Shown here one piece after another: positions 35,587 through 46,319 of a stretch of DNA of 64,000 nucleotides. Position 1 is the first letter of the stretch. Each line of letters opens with the position of its first letter. Made by a program: the position numbers and the translations under genes. The notes under the pieces are model-generated. The model had not been told where the DNA came from and made no database searches. It saw only the letters and a program-made list of their open reading frames with translations. Source of the stretch: Cymbomonas tetramitiformis (lineage: Eukaryota > Chlorophyta > Pyramimonadophyceae > Pyramimonadales > Pyramimonadaceae); the NCBI GenBank assembly GCA_001247695.2, contig LGRX02024820.1:1-64000 (forward strand), given 5' to 3'.

Positions 35587-35905
35587 GCAGAGCGGGTGAA
35601 GGCAGGGCGGCTGGGGCGGGGGTACGTGGGGCGCGCTCAGATTCAGAACCAGATCACTCTGCAGCGGCTGGCCTCGTGGGAGATGAAGCACCAGGACTTT
35701 GAGTGGTATCTGCGGGCATTCCGCATCCTGCTGAGCCCCGATCACCAGCGACGTGGCTGGTACTTAAAATGCAGCATGTGGAACCTCTTGTTTCTGCAGC
35801 GGCGCGACGGCTCCTTCGGCCTCACCGCCGCCCTGGCCACCACGCTCTGCGCTGGGGACTGCACCTCGCTCCTCACCACAAACCCCACTGGTCCTGGCCC
35901 CCACT
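35587..35905 (+). CDS. receptor exon 22: cytosolic helical domain
   Basis: Starts in phase 0 after GTTGCAG. Encodes AERVKAGRLGRGYVGRAQI, SWEMKHQDFEWYLRAFRILL, then WNLLFLQRRDGSFGLTAALA and TTLCAGD. The pattern W..L..LQ..DGSF.LT..LA with a following helix is shared by large algal and protist receptors and recalls the C-terminal region of vault PARP/VIT-type proteins. The 3' end is uncertain; a phase 0 donor GTCACC at about 35,911 is one option. Confidence 0.6.
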
Positions 35906-36199
35906 TCGCAGTCACCCCTCCACCCTGATCGATGTTGGCTAATCGGGCGCACAGTCTGAACTGAGTGCGTGTATGGAAGGTGCCACACCTGCCTGCTGGA
36001 TGACCAGACCTTGCATTGATTGCCACTTCAGGTGGTCTCGGCAGAGGCTTGCAGCAAGGTGCGCAGTTATCAGCTGTAGATGCATCGGCTCAAGCCAGCG
36101 CTCCAGCTGAGAGGGGGGACCTTCGAGTCAACTGACGGATAAAGTAATTTGCGGGGAGGTGGGGAGGGGAGGGGACTGGGCGGATGTCACGCAGCCCAG

Positions 36200-36454
36200 T
36201 TAGACCCGGCTGTGTTTAAGGCCTCCATGCCGCATTCCCTTCTTGCCCACTTTGCAGGGGAGCGGCAGGAGGAGGATTGGGAGGACGCAGAGGATAGGGA
36301 GGAGGAGGCATGCGCCGTGTGGGCAACTCTGTGCGTCATAGAGCGGTGCCGCTCGCTACCATTCCAGTGGGTTGTCAACCCCGAAAGCCCCCCTGAGGCC
36401 CGGCACAGTATCAGCAGCCTCGCTGCAGCATTCATTTCACGGGCTGCTGAGCAG
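36200..36454 (+). CDS. receptor exon 23: cytosolic helical domain, continued
   Basis: Phase 0-0, 85 codons between GCCCAG and CAG/GTGCGA. Reads LDPAVFKASMPHSLLAHFA, an acidic run, then VWATLCVIERCRSLPFQWVV and a closing helix. It looks like the second half of the domain begun in exon 22 (DGSF...WATL..L). Confidence 0.65.
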
Positions 36455-36907
36455 GTGCGAATCCTGCTCGAATAGATCTGCCCAAGCACCCTCTGTTCGC
36501 CGTTCCCAATCTCTCCTCTTGCCATCCGCCCCCACCCTCTTCGTGCCTATCTGAGTCGAAGGTGCGCTCGCCTGAAGTCTGGACAGCCGCAACAATCTCG
36601 GCAGGCATTTGGATTGTAACCATCCAATCAGCACCGCGCATTCGTGCATGTGCGCATACTGTGTCGGCCATCGAATATTGGTGATCCGGTCTGATTCTCT
36701 GAGAATGATGCGGCGGTGGATAAGCACACGCATGGGTTTTTATGGATTGAATTTCGGAGGGGTCGCCATCTGTTAGTTTTAGGTTTGTGTACCCAGCTGT
36801 AATCCCTGTATGCGTCACCCTGATTGATGAAGGCCTGCTGCAGGGTCACCCCTTGCAGAGGGCCTTTAGTGAGCCGCCTTGTAAGATGTGCGGCACGATC
36901 CACACAG

Positions 36908-37120
36908 GCGGGCCTGACGGAGGACGACCTGGAAGCATGGAGGCGCCAAGCAGCGGACCAGGTGCAGCAGTGGATCCACGGGCGTTTGGAGGTTATTCGA
37001 GCGCTTCAATGGGCGGCAACGTCCGAACAGGTCGCCATGCAAGATCTGAACGGGAGCACGTTCTCAGAGCCAAGCATCTCGGTCCGTGAGCGCCGCATCC
37101 AGTCCTTCCAGAAGCTTCAG
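36908..37120 (+). CDS. receptor exon 24: amphipathic helices before membrane region
   Basis: Phase 0-0, 71 codons. LTEDDLEAWRRQAADQVQQW and EVIRALQWAATSEQ form helices, closing with VRERRIQSFQKLQ. It leads directly into the HPW motif of the next exon. Confidence 0.65.
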
Positions 37121-37364
37121 GTGCGTTTCGTGACGCAAGCAGAGGCCCTCAGCATGCCGCACACTCCTCGCAGCGCTTGTCCTGTACTTGCAACTCGCCG
37201 GCATAATGGGAGCCAGGCTCTGCATGGGGAAGGACGAGGCTGCACGCAAGCTTGGCGAGGCGGGATTAGCTCGCATATACCGCAGCACAAGCACGATAAT
37301 GTGTGCAAGATGTGATAGGTTCAGGCGCTGTTGACGCTGACGAGGGCCCACGTGGCATGCGCAG

Positions 37365-37517
37365 GAGGTGGGCAAGACAATCTTAAACAGCCACCCCTGG
37401 ATGATGATTTTTGTGGTGAAGAAGGAGGAACCATACACACGCTCGCAACGTATTATGCTCCAGGGCACCAGTATTCTGCTCATGCTTTTCGTATGCTTGG
37501 CCATCTTCTACTCTAAG
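37365..37517 (+). CDS. receptor exon 25: polycystin-1-like HPW / EPYTRSQR signature and membrane helix
   Basis: Phase 0-0, 51 codons: EVGKTILNSHPWMMIFVV, then KKEEPYTRSQRIMLQGTS, then a membrane helix ILLMLFVCLAIFYSK. The string H.W..IF....  ..(F/Y)TR.QR followed by a helix is the best sign of polycystin-1 relationship in the window; animal polycystin-1 proteins carry H.W.S.F... S.FTR.QR at the same place, just after PLAT. Confidence 0.8.
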
Positions 37518-37534
37518 GTGACCCCGCTTCAATA

Positions 37535-37559
37535 AACCCTAAACCCTAAAACCCCTAAA
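37535..37559. repeat. interstitial telomere-like repeat (CCCTAAA)
   Basis: Three imperfect CCCTAAA units in a receptor intron, of the plant/green-algal TTTAGGG type. Too short to mark a real telomere. Confidence 0.7.
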
Positions 37560-37768
37560 TTTAGTATTAATGAATAATGAAGTGAATACTCCCACTGTTT
37601 GGAGATGAGAAGAGAGAAGGTACATAAGGAAGGGATTGGCAATAGGGTTTGGAGGGAGGTCGGGAATCGCGAGGACCGCATTGCTGTGGGAGGAGGAATC
37701 AGAAATGAAGGGAAGATGGAGGCAGCTGATTGACTGTTGGGGAGGGGGGGGGAGATCATTGCATGCAG

Positions 37769-37951
37769 GCGTCCACCTGCTGCGCGGAGTTCCGTGAGGC
37801 AGTTGGCTGCAGCGCGGACGAGGAGAGTTGCCTAGATCATGACAAATGCGCCAGCCTGATGGAGTCGGACCAGTTCCAATGTGATGACTTCACTTGCGAG
37901 CCCTCTGAGCCGCTCCTGCCACACGGCTATATCTGCACAGCTTTTCCCCAA
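37769..37951 (+). CDS. receptor exon 26: extracellular Cys-rich loop
   Basis: Phase 0-0, 61 codons after GCATGCAG. Begins ASTCCAEFREAVGCSADEES and holds eight cysteines with many Asp/Glu. Between two membrane helices it is probably the first extracellular loop (the polycystin/TOP domain position), here small and disulphide-rich. Confidence 0.65.
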
Positions 37952-38102
37952 GTACATCTCCCGCCCCTCGTCCCCTGCGCGTTGCTATGTAGTTTGATGG
38001 GAATTTCCCCTTTTCCTTGGGCACCGACGAGAGCTCGTGTTCTTGCATGTTAACCGAAGGTCCAATTATATTTAATCATTATTTTGGGTTTTACATGCGA
38101 CG

Positions 38103-38706
38103 ACTATCACTCTACTGTCTATGGGGTGAAAAGTGGTACACTCCTCTCATCACTCTGCTGTCTATGGGGTGAAAAGTACTACACTCCTCTCATCACTCTA
38201 CTGTCTATTGGGTGAAAAGTACTACACTCCTCTCATCACTCTACTGTCCATGGGGTGAAAAGTACTACACTCCTCTCATCACTCTACTGTCCATGGGGTG
38301 AAAAGTACTACACTCCTCTCATCACTCTACTGTCTATGGGGTGAAAAGTACTACACTCCTCTCATCACTCTACTGTCCATGGGGTGAAAAAGTACTACAC
38401 TCTCATCACTCACTGTCTATGGGGTGAAAAGTACTACACTCCTCTCATCACTCTACTGTCTATGGGGTGAAAAGTACTACACTCCTCTCATCACTCTACT
38501 GTCTATGGGGTGAAAAGTACTACACTCTTCTCTCATCATTCTACTGTCTATGGGGTGAAAAGTACTACACCTTCTCATCACTCTACTGTCTATGGGGTGA
38601 AAAGTACTACACTCCTCTCATCACTCTGCTGTCTATGGGGTGAAAAGTGCTACACTCCTCTCATCACTCTACTGTCTATTGGGTGAAAAGTACTACACTC
38701 CTCTCA
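38103..38706. repeat. 43-bp minisatellite (about 14 copies)
   Basis: Tandem copies of CTCTACTGTCTATGGGGTG followed by AAAAGTACTACACTCCTCTCAT with minor variants, in the intron between exons 26 and 27. Confidence 0.97.
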
Positions 38707-38916
38707 TGGAAGTGAATTGCCTGTGTTCCCCGCCGCCAATCTGGACTGCTCAGTTTTACACTCAGCCCTATAAGCGGAGCCTTGTTTCCGAGCAGAATGA
38801 TGCACCGTGGTGAAAATGGCCGCATAGTAAAGACTCATCCTTTTCTCTGTCTAGCATTTTTGGAACAGTAACCCACATCGCGTGACATTGATTAGAGACA
38901 TGGCCATTTCGTGCAG

Positions 38917-39021
38917 TCAACCTTGGCTCACCGCTGCTGGACGGCACTTTTGGTGGTAGTTGCTGTACTTCCATTGAACGTGGTGTTGTCCTCGGTGTTC
39001 ATCGCTGGAGGCACCTACCAA
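38917..39021 (+). CDS. receptor exon 27: membrane helix
   Basis: Phase 0-0, 35 codons: RCWTALLVVVAVLPLNVVLS then SVFIAGGTYQ. A clear membrane-spanning helix ending in PLN, as seen in later helices of polycystin-1-like proteins. The donor is CAA/GTGGGT. Confidence 0.7.
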
Positions 39022-41272
39022 GTGGGTCCCACCCCCCACCCCAAGTTGCTTCTCCATCTTTCAATTCGTGTTGCTGAAAAGTTTCCCCACTCTACGCGCC
39101 ATTCCGCTTCTCCTTGCAGTGGCACAAACTCATGGCCTCCACTAAAGCTTGTTCCGCATGCGCCCACGCCGTTGCTCTCTTCTGCGCAATGAGGCCGCCT
39201 TCCCTTCAAGACGCTGTGCATGCATAGTTAGTGCCCCATGCCTGGCGACCGGGCATGCAATTGGAGACAATCGAAGTGACAAAGCAGTACGGACCTCGGC
39301 AGCTCAGATCTACATGGTTGAGCAGATTTCCTCCGACACCTCCCCTGAGCGCTTCCTCGGCAGCTCCTCCAGAGCAGCGACAGCAAGGTTGATGTACTGC
39401 CTGGAGAGACGTGCTGCGCAGTGTCAAATGGTTACTGCGCACTAACAGAAGCACTACGGATAGGCCAAGGCGGATGGGTGGGGTGGAGGGTTTATGGAAT
39501 CTGTGAATGTTCCCGTGTTTGTACTGCTTACTCCATTTGTCTGTATACTGTTTGATGACATTTTCGATATTAAAGAGAGCATTTCGGATGCGGAAAACAC
39601 GAGCGTATTTTCGGCTTGACACTTGGTGGGCTCCATCTATTGCAGTGGGATCAAGGGAGGAGGGACAAGATGCATACATCCCTGCGGGCCACAGACAGGA
39701 TGGCCATTCAGTCTCGCTTCATTGATAGCGGCCCTTTAATGCGCAAGCTCGGAAAATTGGACATCCTTTTCCAATCAAATATGAGGCAGACGATGACGTC
39801 GGAGGCAAGGCGCACAGCTCGCACTTCAAGACTAGGGCGATAGGTCGAGCGAGAGACTCCCGGAAACGTCCACCAATCAACAGAGGGGTAATGTTGTTCA
39901 TGCGGACAGGTGTCAAAACACTGGGTCTCCGGAGGGGCGCGCAAAGCCAGAAAGGTGGGCCTCTTCTGGCATGATCAGCTCCTAATCCACTGCCCCCTTG
40001 AGAATTGCAAATCACAATTCTAGTGGTCCCCGGCCTTCTCCTGCCTGCCTGGCATACCCCTCCGGCAAAGCTGCCTCGTCGTCATCCGACAGTGCTTGGG
40101 TTGGGCTACATGCGGATTTCTCCCGTGGGGGCATCAAGCAGCTGCCTCCAGCTGTGGGCTCAAACCTCGGACCCTAGGTCTTAAGCTCCGAGGTCCCTAG
40201 GGACCATATGCCAGGCAACCCAAGGTCCGTGGGGTATCACACCTATCCAACGGGAGTTGCCCGGCCTGAGAGACGCCGCTGGCCGATTTTGGGTTCATCC
40301 GGCGGCATCTAAGGGTCGTAGGCTCAACGCTGATATTACTGTTACATTATATAAATGCTAGGCCACAGCTGAGACACTCTTGTAGTGGGCCGCCTTGAGA
40401 CACTCTTGTAGTGGGCCGCCTTGAGGCACTCATCTGTAGTTGTTGCCACTGTTGGGATGTACTATATTGATATTGTGGGTCACATTTCTTATTTGATGTG
40501 ATGTGTTGATATTGTGGGGCAATTTTGTGATGCTGTATATTGATATTGTGGGCCACATTTCTTCTGTAAAGTGATGTATTGATATTATGGGCCACATTTC
40601 TTATTTGAATTCATGAATTGATATTGCAGGCCATTTTTGTGATGTGGTGTATTGATATTTCGGGCCACATTTCTTCTGTAAAGTGATGTATTGATATTGT
40701 GGGCCAATTTTCTTATGTGATGTGATTCATTGATATTATGGCCCACTTTTCTTATTTGATGTGATGTATTGATGGTGTGGGCCACTTTTCTTATGTGATG
40801 CGATGTATAGATGTTGTGGGCCACTTTTCTTATGGGATGTTATATACAGATGTTATGGGCCACTAATGTGATTATATATTATATATATACATAAATAGCG
40901 GGCCACTTATGTAATATTATATATATATATACAACGTATATAAATATAGTGGGCCACTGTTGTGATGTGATATATTGATATTGCGGGCCACTTTTGATTT
41001 GCGTTGTATTGATAATTTGGGCCACTTGTTTTATGTGATGTCTATGATTGATTGATGTTGTCGGCCACTTTTCTTATGTGATGTCATGTATTGATATTGT
41101 GGGCCACTGTTGTTCTGGCACCCTATCAGAGGATGTAGTGATCAGATGGGGTCACAGTGTAGTGCACTAGGGGGGGGTTCAATTGAACCACGGTGGCTAC
41201 CATCCATCTTGAATGCGATTTGATTGCTCAGAAGGAAGGGCAATGAGTGACACATTGGGGCATGTGCGGCAG
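39022..41272. other. intronic region with a possible small membrane exon
   Basis: A frame from 39,494 to about 39,619 reads VPVFVLLTPFVCILFDDIFD and looks like a membrane helix, but lacks convincing splice sites. Another frame at about 39,300-39,430 (LMYCLERRAAQ) is weaker. From 40,370 the region is repeat. Confidence 0.3.
40370..41115. repeat. degenerate minisatellite with GTGGGCCAC core
   Basis: More than twelve irregular copies of TTGATATTGTGGGCCACTTT with spacers TTCTTATGTGATGTGATGTA, and an AT dinucleotide patch at 40,870-40,940. It starts with two copies of a TAGTGGGCCGCCTTGAGACA unit. Confidence 0.9.
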
Positions 41273-41493
41273 TTGCTAGGCGTCAGCCCCACAGTCGCCC
41301 TGGAGAACATCGTCTTTATTATTTACACATTCCTCTTTGATCAACGTCGCCTAAGCCGCTCTCTTGCACGTCTTTTCCACGTGGTGCTCTACATCATGGA
41401 TGGTTCCCTCCTGCTGTTGCGCCGCCTGGGCACCAAGCTTTATGTCCTTCAGCGCCGCGCCCGCCTCGGCTTGCGCTTTGTGATTGCCACTAG
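41273..41493 (+). CDS. receptor exon 28: membrane helix and basic loop
   Basis: VSPTVALENIVFIIYTFLFD is a membrane or re-entrant segment, followed by a helical Leu/Arg-rich chain (LARLFHVVLYIMDGSLLLL, then RRLGTKLYVLQRRARLGLRF). The end AG/GTGCGT is in phase 2, which fits the next small exon. The frame is open upstream to about 41,217, so the start could be earlier. Confidence 0.6.
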
Positions 41494-41589
41494 GTGCGTT
41501 CTTCGTGTGGCACTAAGCTGCGTGAAAATGACCTGTCTCGTCAAAACGTATGGTCTCACATGGAGAAAGTGCCCTGGAACCTGGAAATG

Positions 41590-43555
41590 TTAAGTGCGCA
41601 GTCTAGATTACATCTGACAATAAGAGCCGCACGAACGAGTGTATACCATCATGTTGGGCCAAATTTGACCAAAAGTCTGAGAATCGCACAGCAACTCCAC
41701 GTGGGAGAGTTTCTCGGGGCATCTCAAAGCTTTCATAGGGTGTCTCATGGAGATAGCAGTGTGGTGCAAGGACTGATACCAAGAAGTGCGTACCTGCATG
41801 GGCACTTCTGGAAGTGCCCGGTCCTTGGAGGTGGGTGGAATGTCCTGTTGGTGTTGCTGCCAGCCTCAAAGCGGTACCAATCACTGTCCACAGGGGAGGA
41901 CGGGGAGAGTGCACACCAAGCTACTGCATACCTTGTTGCAAAATCCACGCCGTGGGTTGCATGGTTTGGGGGAGGAGGGGGAGGGGGTGCTGGTGACAAT
42001 TGCCATGTTTTGGGGGCGCCCAGCACAAGTAGGGGAGACCTGGCTGGAACGTGCACTGCAGTTGGGGAACCCCTCTTTGGTTTGGAAAATTTTGATTTGC
42101 CTAGGCTTGAGCACCAACATGGAATATTTCCATGAAGGACCTGCAGTGCGAAGCTGGATGAGTTCCTAGCTACCCCACAGTTCTCAGCTGTAGTTTCGTG
42201 AAGTGCGGTGGGTCCCCTGTGCGCTTGGTGTGGGATGTGTCGAAGTGGTTGGTATCTTGCCACGGCCCCGCCCCGTTCCCGAATTGTCTCACATCCACTG
42301 GGATGATGGTGAGAAGACTCACGGCCGGCCCTGCACCTGAGTTCCCCAACGCTTCTCTCTCAATCTTACCCCTATGCGCTAATCCCAGCTTGAGACCAGT
42401 GCATATCCCTCTTCCCACCCATAGCCCGAGCAACTTCTGTCCCCAAGCTCTTTCCCACGAGCAAAGTCAAGTCCTCGCCCAAGGTATCAAGCACAGGATA
42501 AAAGTCTGACTGCTGCAACCAAACTCCGCCTGAAGAGGTCCTTTGGCAAGGGACGAAAGGTAGTGGAAGCCAATCTGCTGGGTCTGACGAGTCTGCATCC
42601 AGATATCTTGTGCGAGTAATGGCTCAGCTTTGCTCTCCCCCGTTCTCTTCGCACTCACCCCCTCCTCTCTCCCCCTGGCCTGAGTGATGCTCACGATTAT
42701 AGACTCCCCAAGCGGCCCGTGCGAGTGAGCACAAAAAGTCCCCCGGGTGGGTTAGATTCCATCTGTCCACGAGTGCAGCTGTAAGGTTCCTAAATGCTTC
42801 TCACTGTACTGGGATGATGCTGAGCTAACTTTTGTCGGCGGATCTCAGTGTGTGTTTTGCCCGGTACCTTATGATTTTTACCTGCCTGGGGACTGGTGAC
42901 CATCGACCAAGGCGTGAGATACTGACGCTTTGTGAACGGGGACGGCCACTGGAAGAATGTGGGTGATGGGATGTGGCTGTCCCTGTGGTACCTTTCTGGC
43001 GGGCACTGCCTCTTAGGGAACGTCATGGTTTCGCCTGCAACTCGCTTTTGCTGTCTTGTCTGACATCTTATGTTCGTTTTTTAACTGCTGGGGGACGGGT
43101 GACCTCTAGCCACAATATGGGGCACTGGCACCTAGTTGTGAACGGGGAGGCCACTGGAGGGATGTGGATGATGGGATGTGGCTGTCTCTGTGGTCCCTTT
43201 GTGGAGGTGACTGCTCCTGAGGGTGCGGCATGGATGTGTCTGGCGCTGGCTCCCTTTCTTGTCCGGTGCTTCATGGTTATTTCACGTGCTGGGGGACTCG
43301 TTCATAGACCCAAATGTGAGGTACTAGCACCTGGTTGTGAACGGGGACAGCCGTCAGTTGCTGGATCAGCTCCAAGCTACCCCGCAATTTGTGGTTGTGA
43401 TTCAGTGTCTGATGGGTCTGCTTTGCACTTAGTTTGGGCTGTGTTGAAGTGGATGGAATCTTGCCACAGCCCCGCCCTGCTCCTGCATGCTTCCCTTCCA
43501 TCAGGGTGATGGTGGGATGGCTTTTGTCAGCAGACCGTATGCCATTCAGTGTGTG
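41590..43555. repeat. dispersed intronic repeat family, third block
   Basis: 42,057-42,175 matches 9,690-9,815; 42,245-42,460 matches 34,345-34,560; 42,850-43,500 is a diverged form of the 203-bp and 340-bp units (GATGGGATGTGGCTGTCCCTG). Frames across it are not genes. Confidence 0.8.
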
Positions 43556-43685
43556 TTAGTGAAGCGGTTTGGACTTGCCTTGCTTCTGCATGCTTGTCTC
43601 AGGCACTGGAGTGGTCCTCAGCTGGTGTCAGTTGGTGTACCTCGTACCTTTTTTGCTGAGAGATGCTTGTAGTTGTCGATAACAG

Positions 43686-43767
43686 GGTGCACAGGCAATC
43701 AGCTAAAGATGTACGATTTGCCTTTGAAGTAGAGCGGAAGGTAGAGCATATGCGAAGGCTTGAAAAG
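43686..43767 (+). CDS. receptor exon 29: small basic exon
   Basis: An 82-base exon between GATAACAG and AAAAG/GTTCTG. Its single leading base completes the phase 2 Arg codon of exon 28, and 27 codons follow to a phase 0 end: VHRQSAKDVRFAFEVERKV then EHMRRLEK. The charged helix fits a cytosolic loop between membrane segments. Too short to stand out by length alone; the exact phase fit on both sides supports it. Confidence 0.6.
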
Positions 43768-43976
43768 GTTCTGACTATCTGACGGCCCAGATGCCTCCTG
43801 GATCCAGCTGCTTGTGCCGAATACCCTCAATCATGAAGTGCATGTTGCCATCCGTGATGCGAGAGCTCATATGCACAGATCCCCCCACGTATCCGTTCAC
43901 CTATTCGTGCATGCTGTTTTCTCCTTACCCACGTACCATCCTAACTGATTAGCACAAGGTTTTTTTCTTTATGCAG

Positions 43977-44219
43977 ATGGACTTGCCATGGTACAAGTGG
44001 AGATCACTGATAGCAGTGGGGAAGGGGGTTTGCATGCCCAATCAGAGCATGGCGGATGCTATCTTCGACCAGGCGCGAACTGAGATGGACAGTTCCCTAG
44101 TCCAGGGCTGCTACATTATGCTGGTGCTCTTCTGGGGGGCATTGTCATATCTCCTGATCGCTTACGGAGCGCTGATCCGAAACTCCATGGGATCGAACAC
44201 TGAAAGGACGGTGCTTCAG
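43977..44219 (+). CDS. receptor exon 30: cytosolic loop and membrane helix
   Basis: A very good acceptor (pyrimidine run then TATGCAG) and donor CAG/GTACCT, phase 0-0, 81 codons. MDLPWYKWRSLIAVGKGVC and an acidic helix lead to a strong membrane helix (CYIMLVLFWGALSYLLIAYG) and RNSMGSNTER. Resembles a later helix of the polycystin-1-like region. Confidence 0.8.
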
Positions 44220-44396
44220 GTACCTACTTCCATAAGCATGTCACTATAGAATTCAACAACCTAGTTTCCTTTCATGGCTCTCCAATTGTACTAGAACAGA
44301 AGCCTGGGTAGCATACAAATTGGAATGCATATATTTTACCGCGGCCGTCCATTAGTTGCGCAAGTGGTTGAGCAGCAAGGATGTGTTGTTGCGCAG

Positions 44397-44657
44397 GCGT
44401 GGATTGTGACACTCCTCGTCGACAATGTGATCCTGCAAGTAGTGAGAAATTTAACTATTAAGGTGTGGGTCAAGTCCCTGGTCCAGAACTTGCGACAGCA
44501 GCTAAGACTATCAGAGGAAGAGCATCTGACATTGTGGTATGAGGATTACATGCGCACCAAGCTATCTTCCATATATACATTATCAGGCCTTGGAGAAGAT
44601 GATGATGACCAGAATCGTGCTATCGAATATGATGTGGCTGGAATGGCGTTTATTTGA
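44397..44657 (+). CDS. receptor exon 31: last membrane helix and C-terminus
   Basis: Starts in phase 0 after TTGCGCAG. AWIVTLLVDNVILQVVRNL is a membrane segment; KVWVKSLVQNLRQQLRLS follows, then an acidic tail (GLGEDDDDQNRAIEYDVAG) and a TGA at 44,655. In related algal proteins the last helix is followed by a similar short basic then acidic tail. A further 3' exon is possible if a donor precedes the stop. Confidence 0.65.
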   Translation, partial: AWIVTLLVDNVILQVVRNLTIKVWVKSLVQNLRQQLRLSEEEHLTLWYEDYMRTKLSSIYTLSGLGEDDDDQNRAIEYDVAGMAFI

Positions 44658-46218
44658 TAAGCATTCCGTGGAACCGGTGTTCCATATTGAATTTTTGGGG
44701 GCATTCTATTTGAAATATCGCTGGTAGTCCTCAGGAGTTGGCCGCCTAGAGTTGATCGTCCCAAAAGTAGAATCGTATGAAGATTTGTATTAGGATGAAA
44801 TTCGCAAGATTAGCCCGTGATCTCGCTTTGAATACTTATTGCATGCCTGAGTGCAATGAGTATTTCCCAAAGTGATTACATGGATCGACAGTGGCATATC
44901 CTAGCGAAGTTACGTGTATGTTGACGCCTATGGCACCTCAGATATGCTATGTGGCATGATATGTTTTTATATAACCTTGTTTTAATGATATTGTTATTGG
45001 CAAGATGACGGCTACCCCTGGTAAATAATCACAGACTACAATCATTAGGCTCCCCAAAGAAAGGTCAGAAGAAAACATCTAGCCCTACAGATCTTATTTA
45101 AATGAGCTAATGCGGCGCGGGTTGCCATGTGTTAATAGTGCAACGTTGAGCGTAGCACAAAGCAGGCAATACATGGCAGAGCTTAGCATATCAATGCACA
45201 TGGCAACGGTAGGGAGCTTTCAATCACACATCTGCCGTAAAGACATAAGAACTCGTCCATAGCGAATGATTTTGAAAAATATTCGGCAAGAGCTATCAAT
45301 ATGATCGTGAGCGGTTAAGGGATAGCCAAACTTTGGAATTGTGCGTTGGGAAAAGGATTCGGAAATATGGATAGCATGTTATTGATCTGACTTCGGATTT
45401 GATATCACTTTGATTTATACAAAAACGAAACTAAAAAGTAAAATTTAAAATGTACGCTTGTCATGCAAATTATTTGGGTATGGGCGGGTTTTCATGAAAT
45501 AGTCGATGCTCCTGTTTGAGCATGGCTCCAGTAACCTTTGCACGGAATGTTGGCATAAATTCTGCAGGGATAGAACTTCATAATGGTTGAAAACCATCAT
45601 TTCTGCACACCCACACGCATAAAGTCAGATGTCGGTGTGACTTCCGAGCGCGCGTATTGCAAAGGCGATGAAACTTCATATCATATATGTTCATATTGTA
45701 TAGGGCCACGCCTTGGACACGCTATGTGACACCGTCGCTGTCAGAGTCGGAATCATCGGGCGGTGCGTCTGAGTGTTGTTCATAGCCGAAACCGGTCACA
45801 AAGTTGTGGTCGTCACCATCGCTTTCACCTATCTGGCAAGCACCACCCGCACCCTGCCCATGAAGATGGTGTGAAAAGTGACTCGTGGGGGCGCCGCAGT
45901 CGAGAGCGGCTATAGCTCGCACGAATGCGTATCTAAACGTACGGCGGATAGCGCCCATTAGTTAGTTTTGGGCAAGGATGGTCAGCCGATTCTCTTGCTG
46001 CTTATAATACAAATAATGGCATCATTACGTACATTTTTCGTCCCAGAAGCCAAACAAGAATATTTCATATATCTCAATTGCAGCATTGCACCCATGCACT
46101 TATTCGGTAATGGGTGTCTTGATGTCCGGGGACCAAGCGCTATTACACCCACGCACTTATTCTATTCATGCTGAAACGCAACTAATACTTTTTCTCTTAA
46201 TTTCCACCTTGTTTGTAG
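44658..46218. other. AT-rich intergenic region
   Basis: No gene is clear. A 78-codon minus-strand frame (45,722-45,958) with an acidic Asp/Ser tail starts at an ATG but has no recognisable domain; it is listed here only as a possibility. Confidence 0.35.
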
Positions 46219-46319
46219 CAAGCCCGTAGCTTTTTTGTATGAAATGGATGGAGTGATCACTCACCGGCTCCTGGGATGGCAAGCCCAGCAGCCTGTACAG
46301 CATTACATTGCGTTCCAAG
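46219..46319 (+). CDS. orphan exon with strong splice sites
   Basis: A long pyrimidine tract ends TTTGTAG, then 101 bases read KPVAFLYEMDGVITHRLLG then WQAQQPVQHYIAFQ, then CAAG/GTAGGA. Both splice signals are excellent and the frame (phase 2 to 1) is open. Its gene is unknown; it may be a 3' exon of the receptor or of a separate gene interrupted by the transposon to the right. Confidence 0.4.

Larger units (their letters stand above)
7476..44657 (+). other. giant GON/EGF/REJ/GPS polycystin-1-like receptor gene (overall model)
   Basis: I join about 33 plus-strand exons into one gene because donor and acceptor phases agree along most of the chain. Phases are all 1 through the first ectodomain modules, then 0 through nearly all REJ, GPS and membrane exons, with phase 2 at the EGF boundary and at one late junction. 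The summed product is about 3,900 residues. Order: Cys-rich modules, GON-like domain, mucin-like stalk, Pro-rich and SEA-like segment, 13 EGF modules, REJ, GAIN/GPS, TM, long linker, then a polycystin-1-like multi-pass region ending at a TGA at 44,655. Polycystin-1 family proteins are ciliary or cell-surface receptors with an autoproteolysed GPS. No PLAT domain or complete channel pore was recognised. Weak points are the 5' end, gaps at 29.9-30.9, 32.0-35.6 and 39.0-41.3 kb, and two coding frameshifts in low-complexity tracts. It could also be two adjacent genes, though phase continuity argues against this. Confidence 0.65.

Noticed and set aside
26692..44657. Complete polycystin cation channel and PLAT domain
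   Set aside because: Membrane helices and the HPW/TRSQR signature are clear, but no PLAT motif and no full pore sequence could be identified.
45722..45958. 78-codon minus-strand frame with an acidic tail
   Set aside because: It has an ATG but no homology signal, splice context or neighbours; kept only as a remark.
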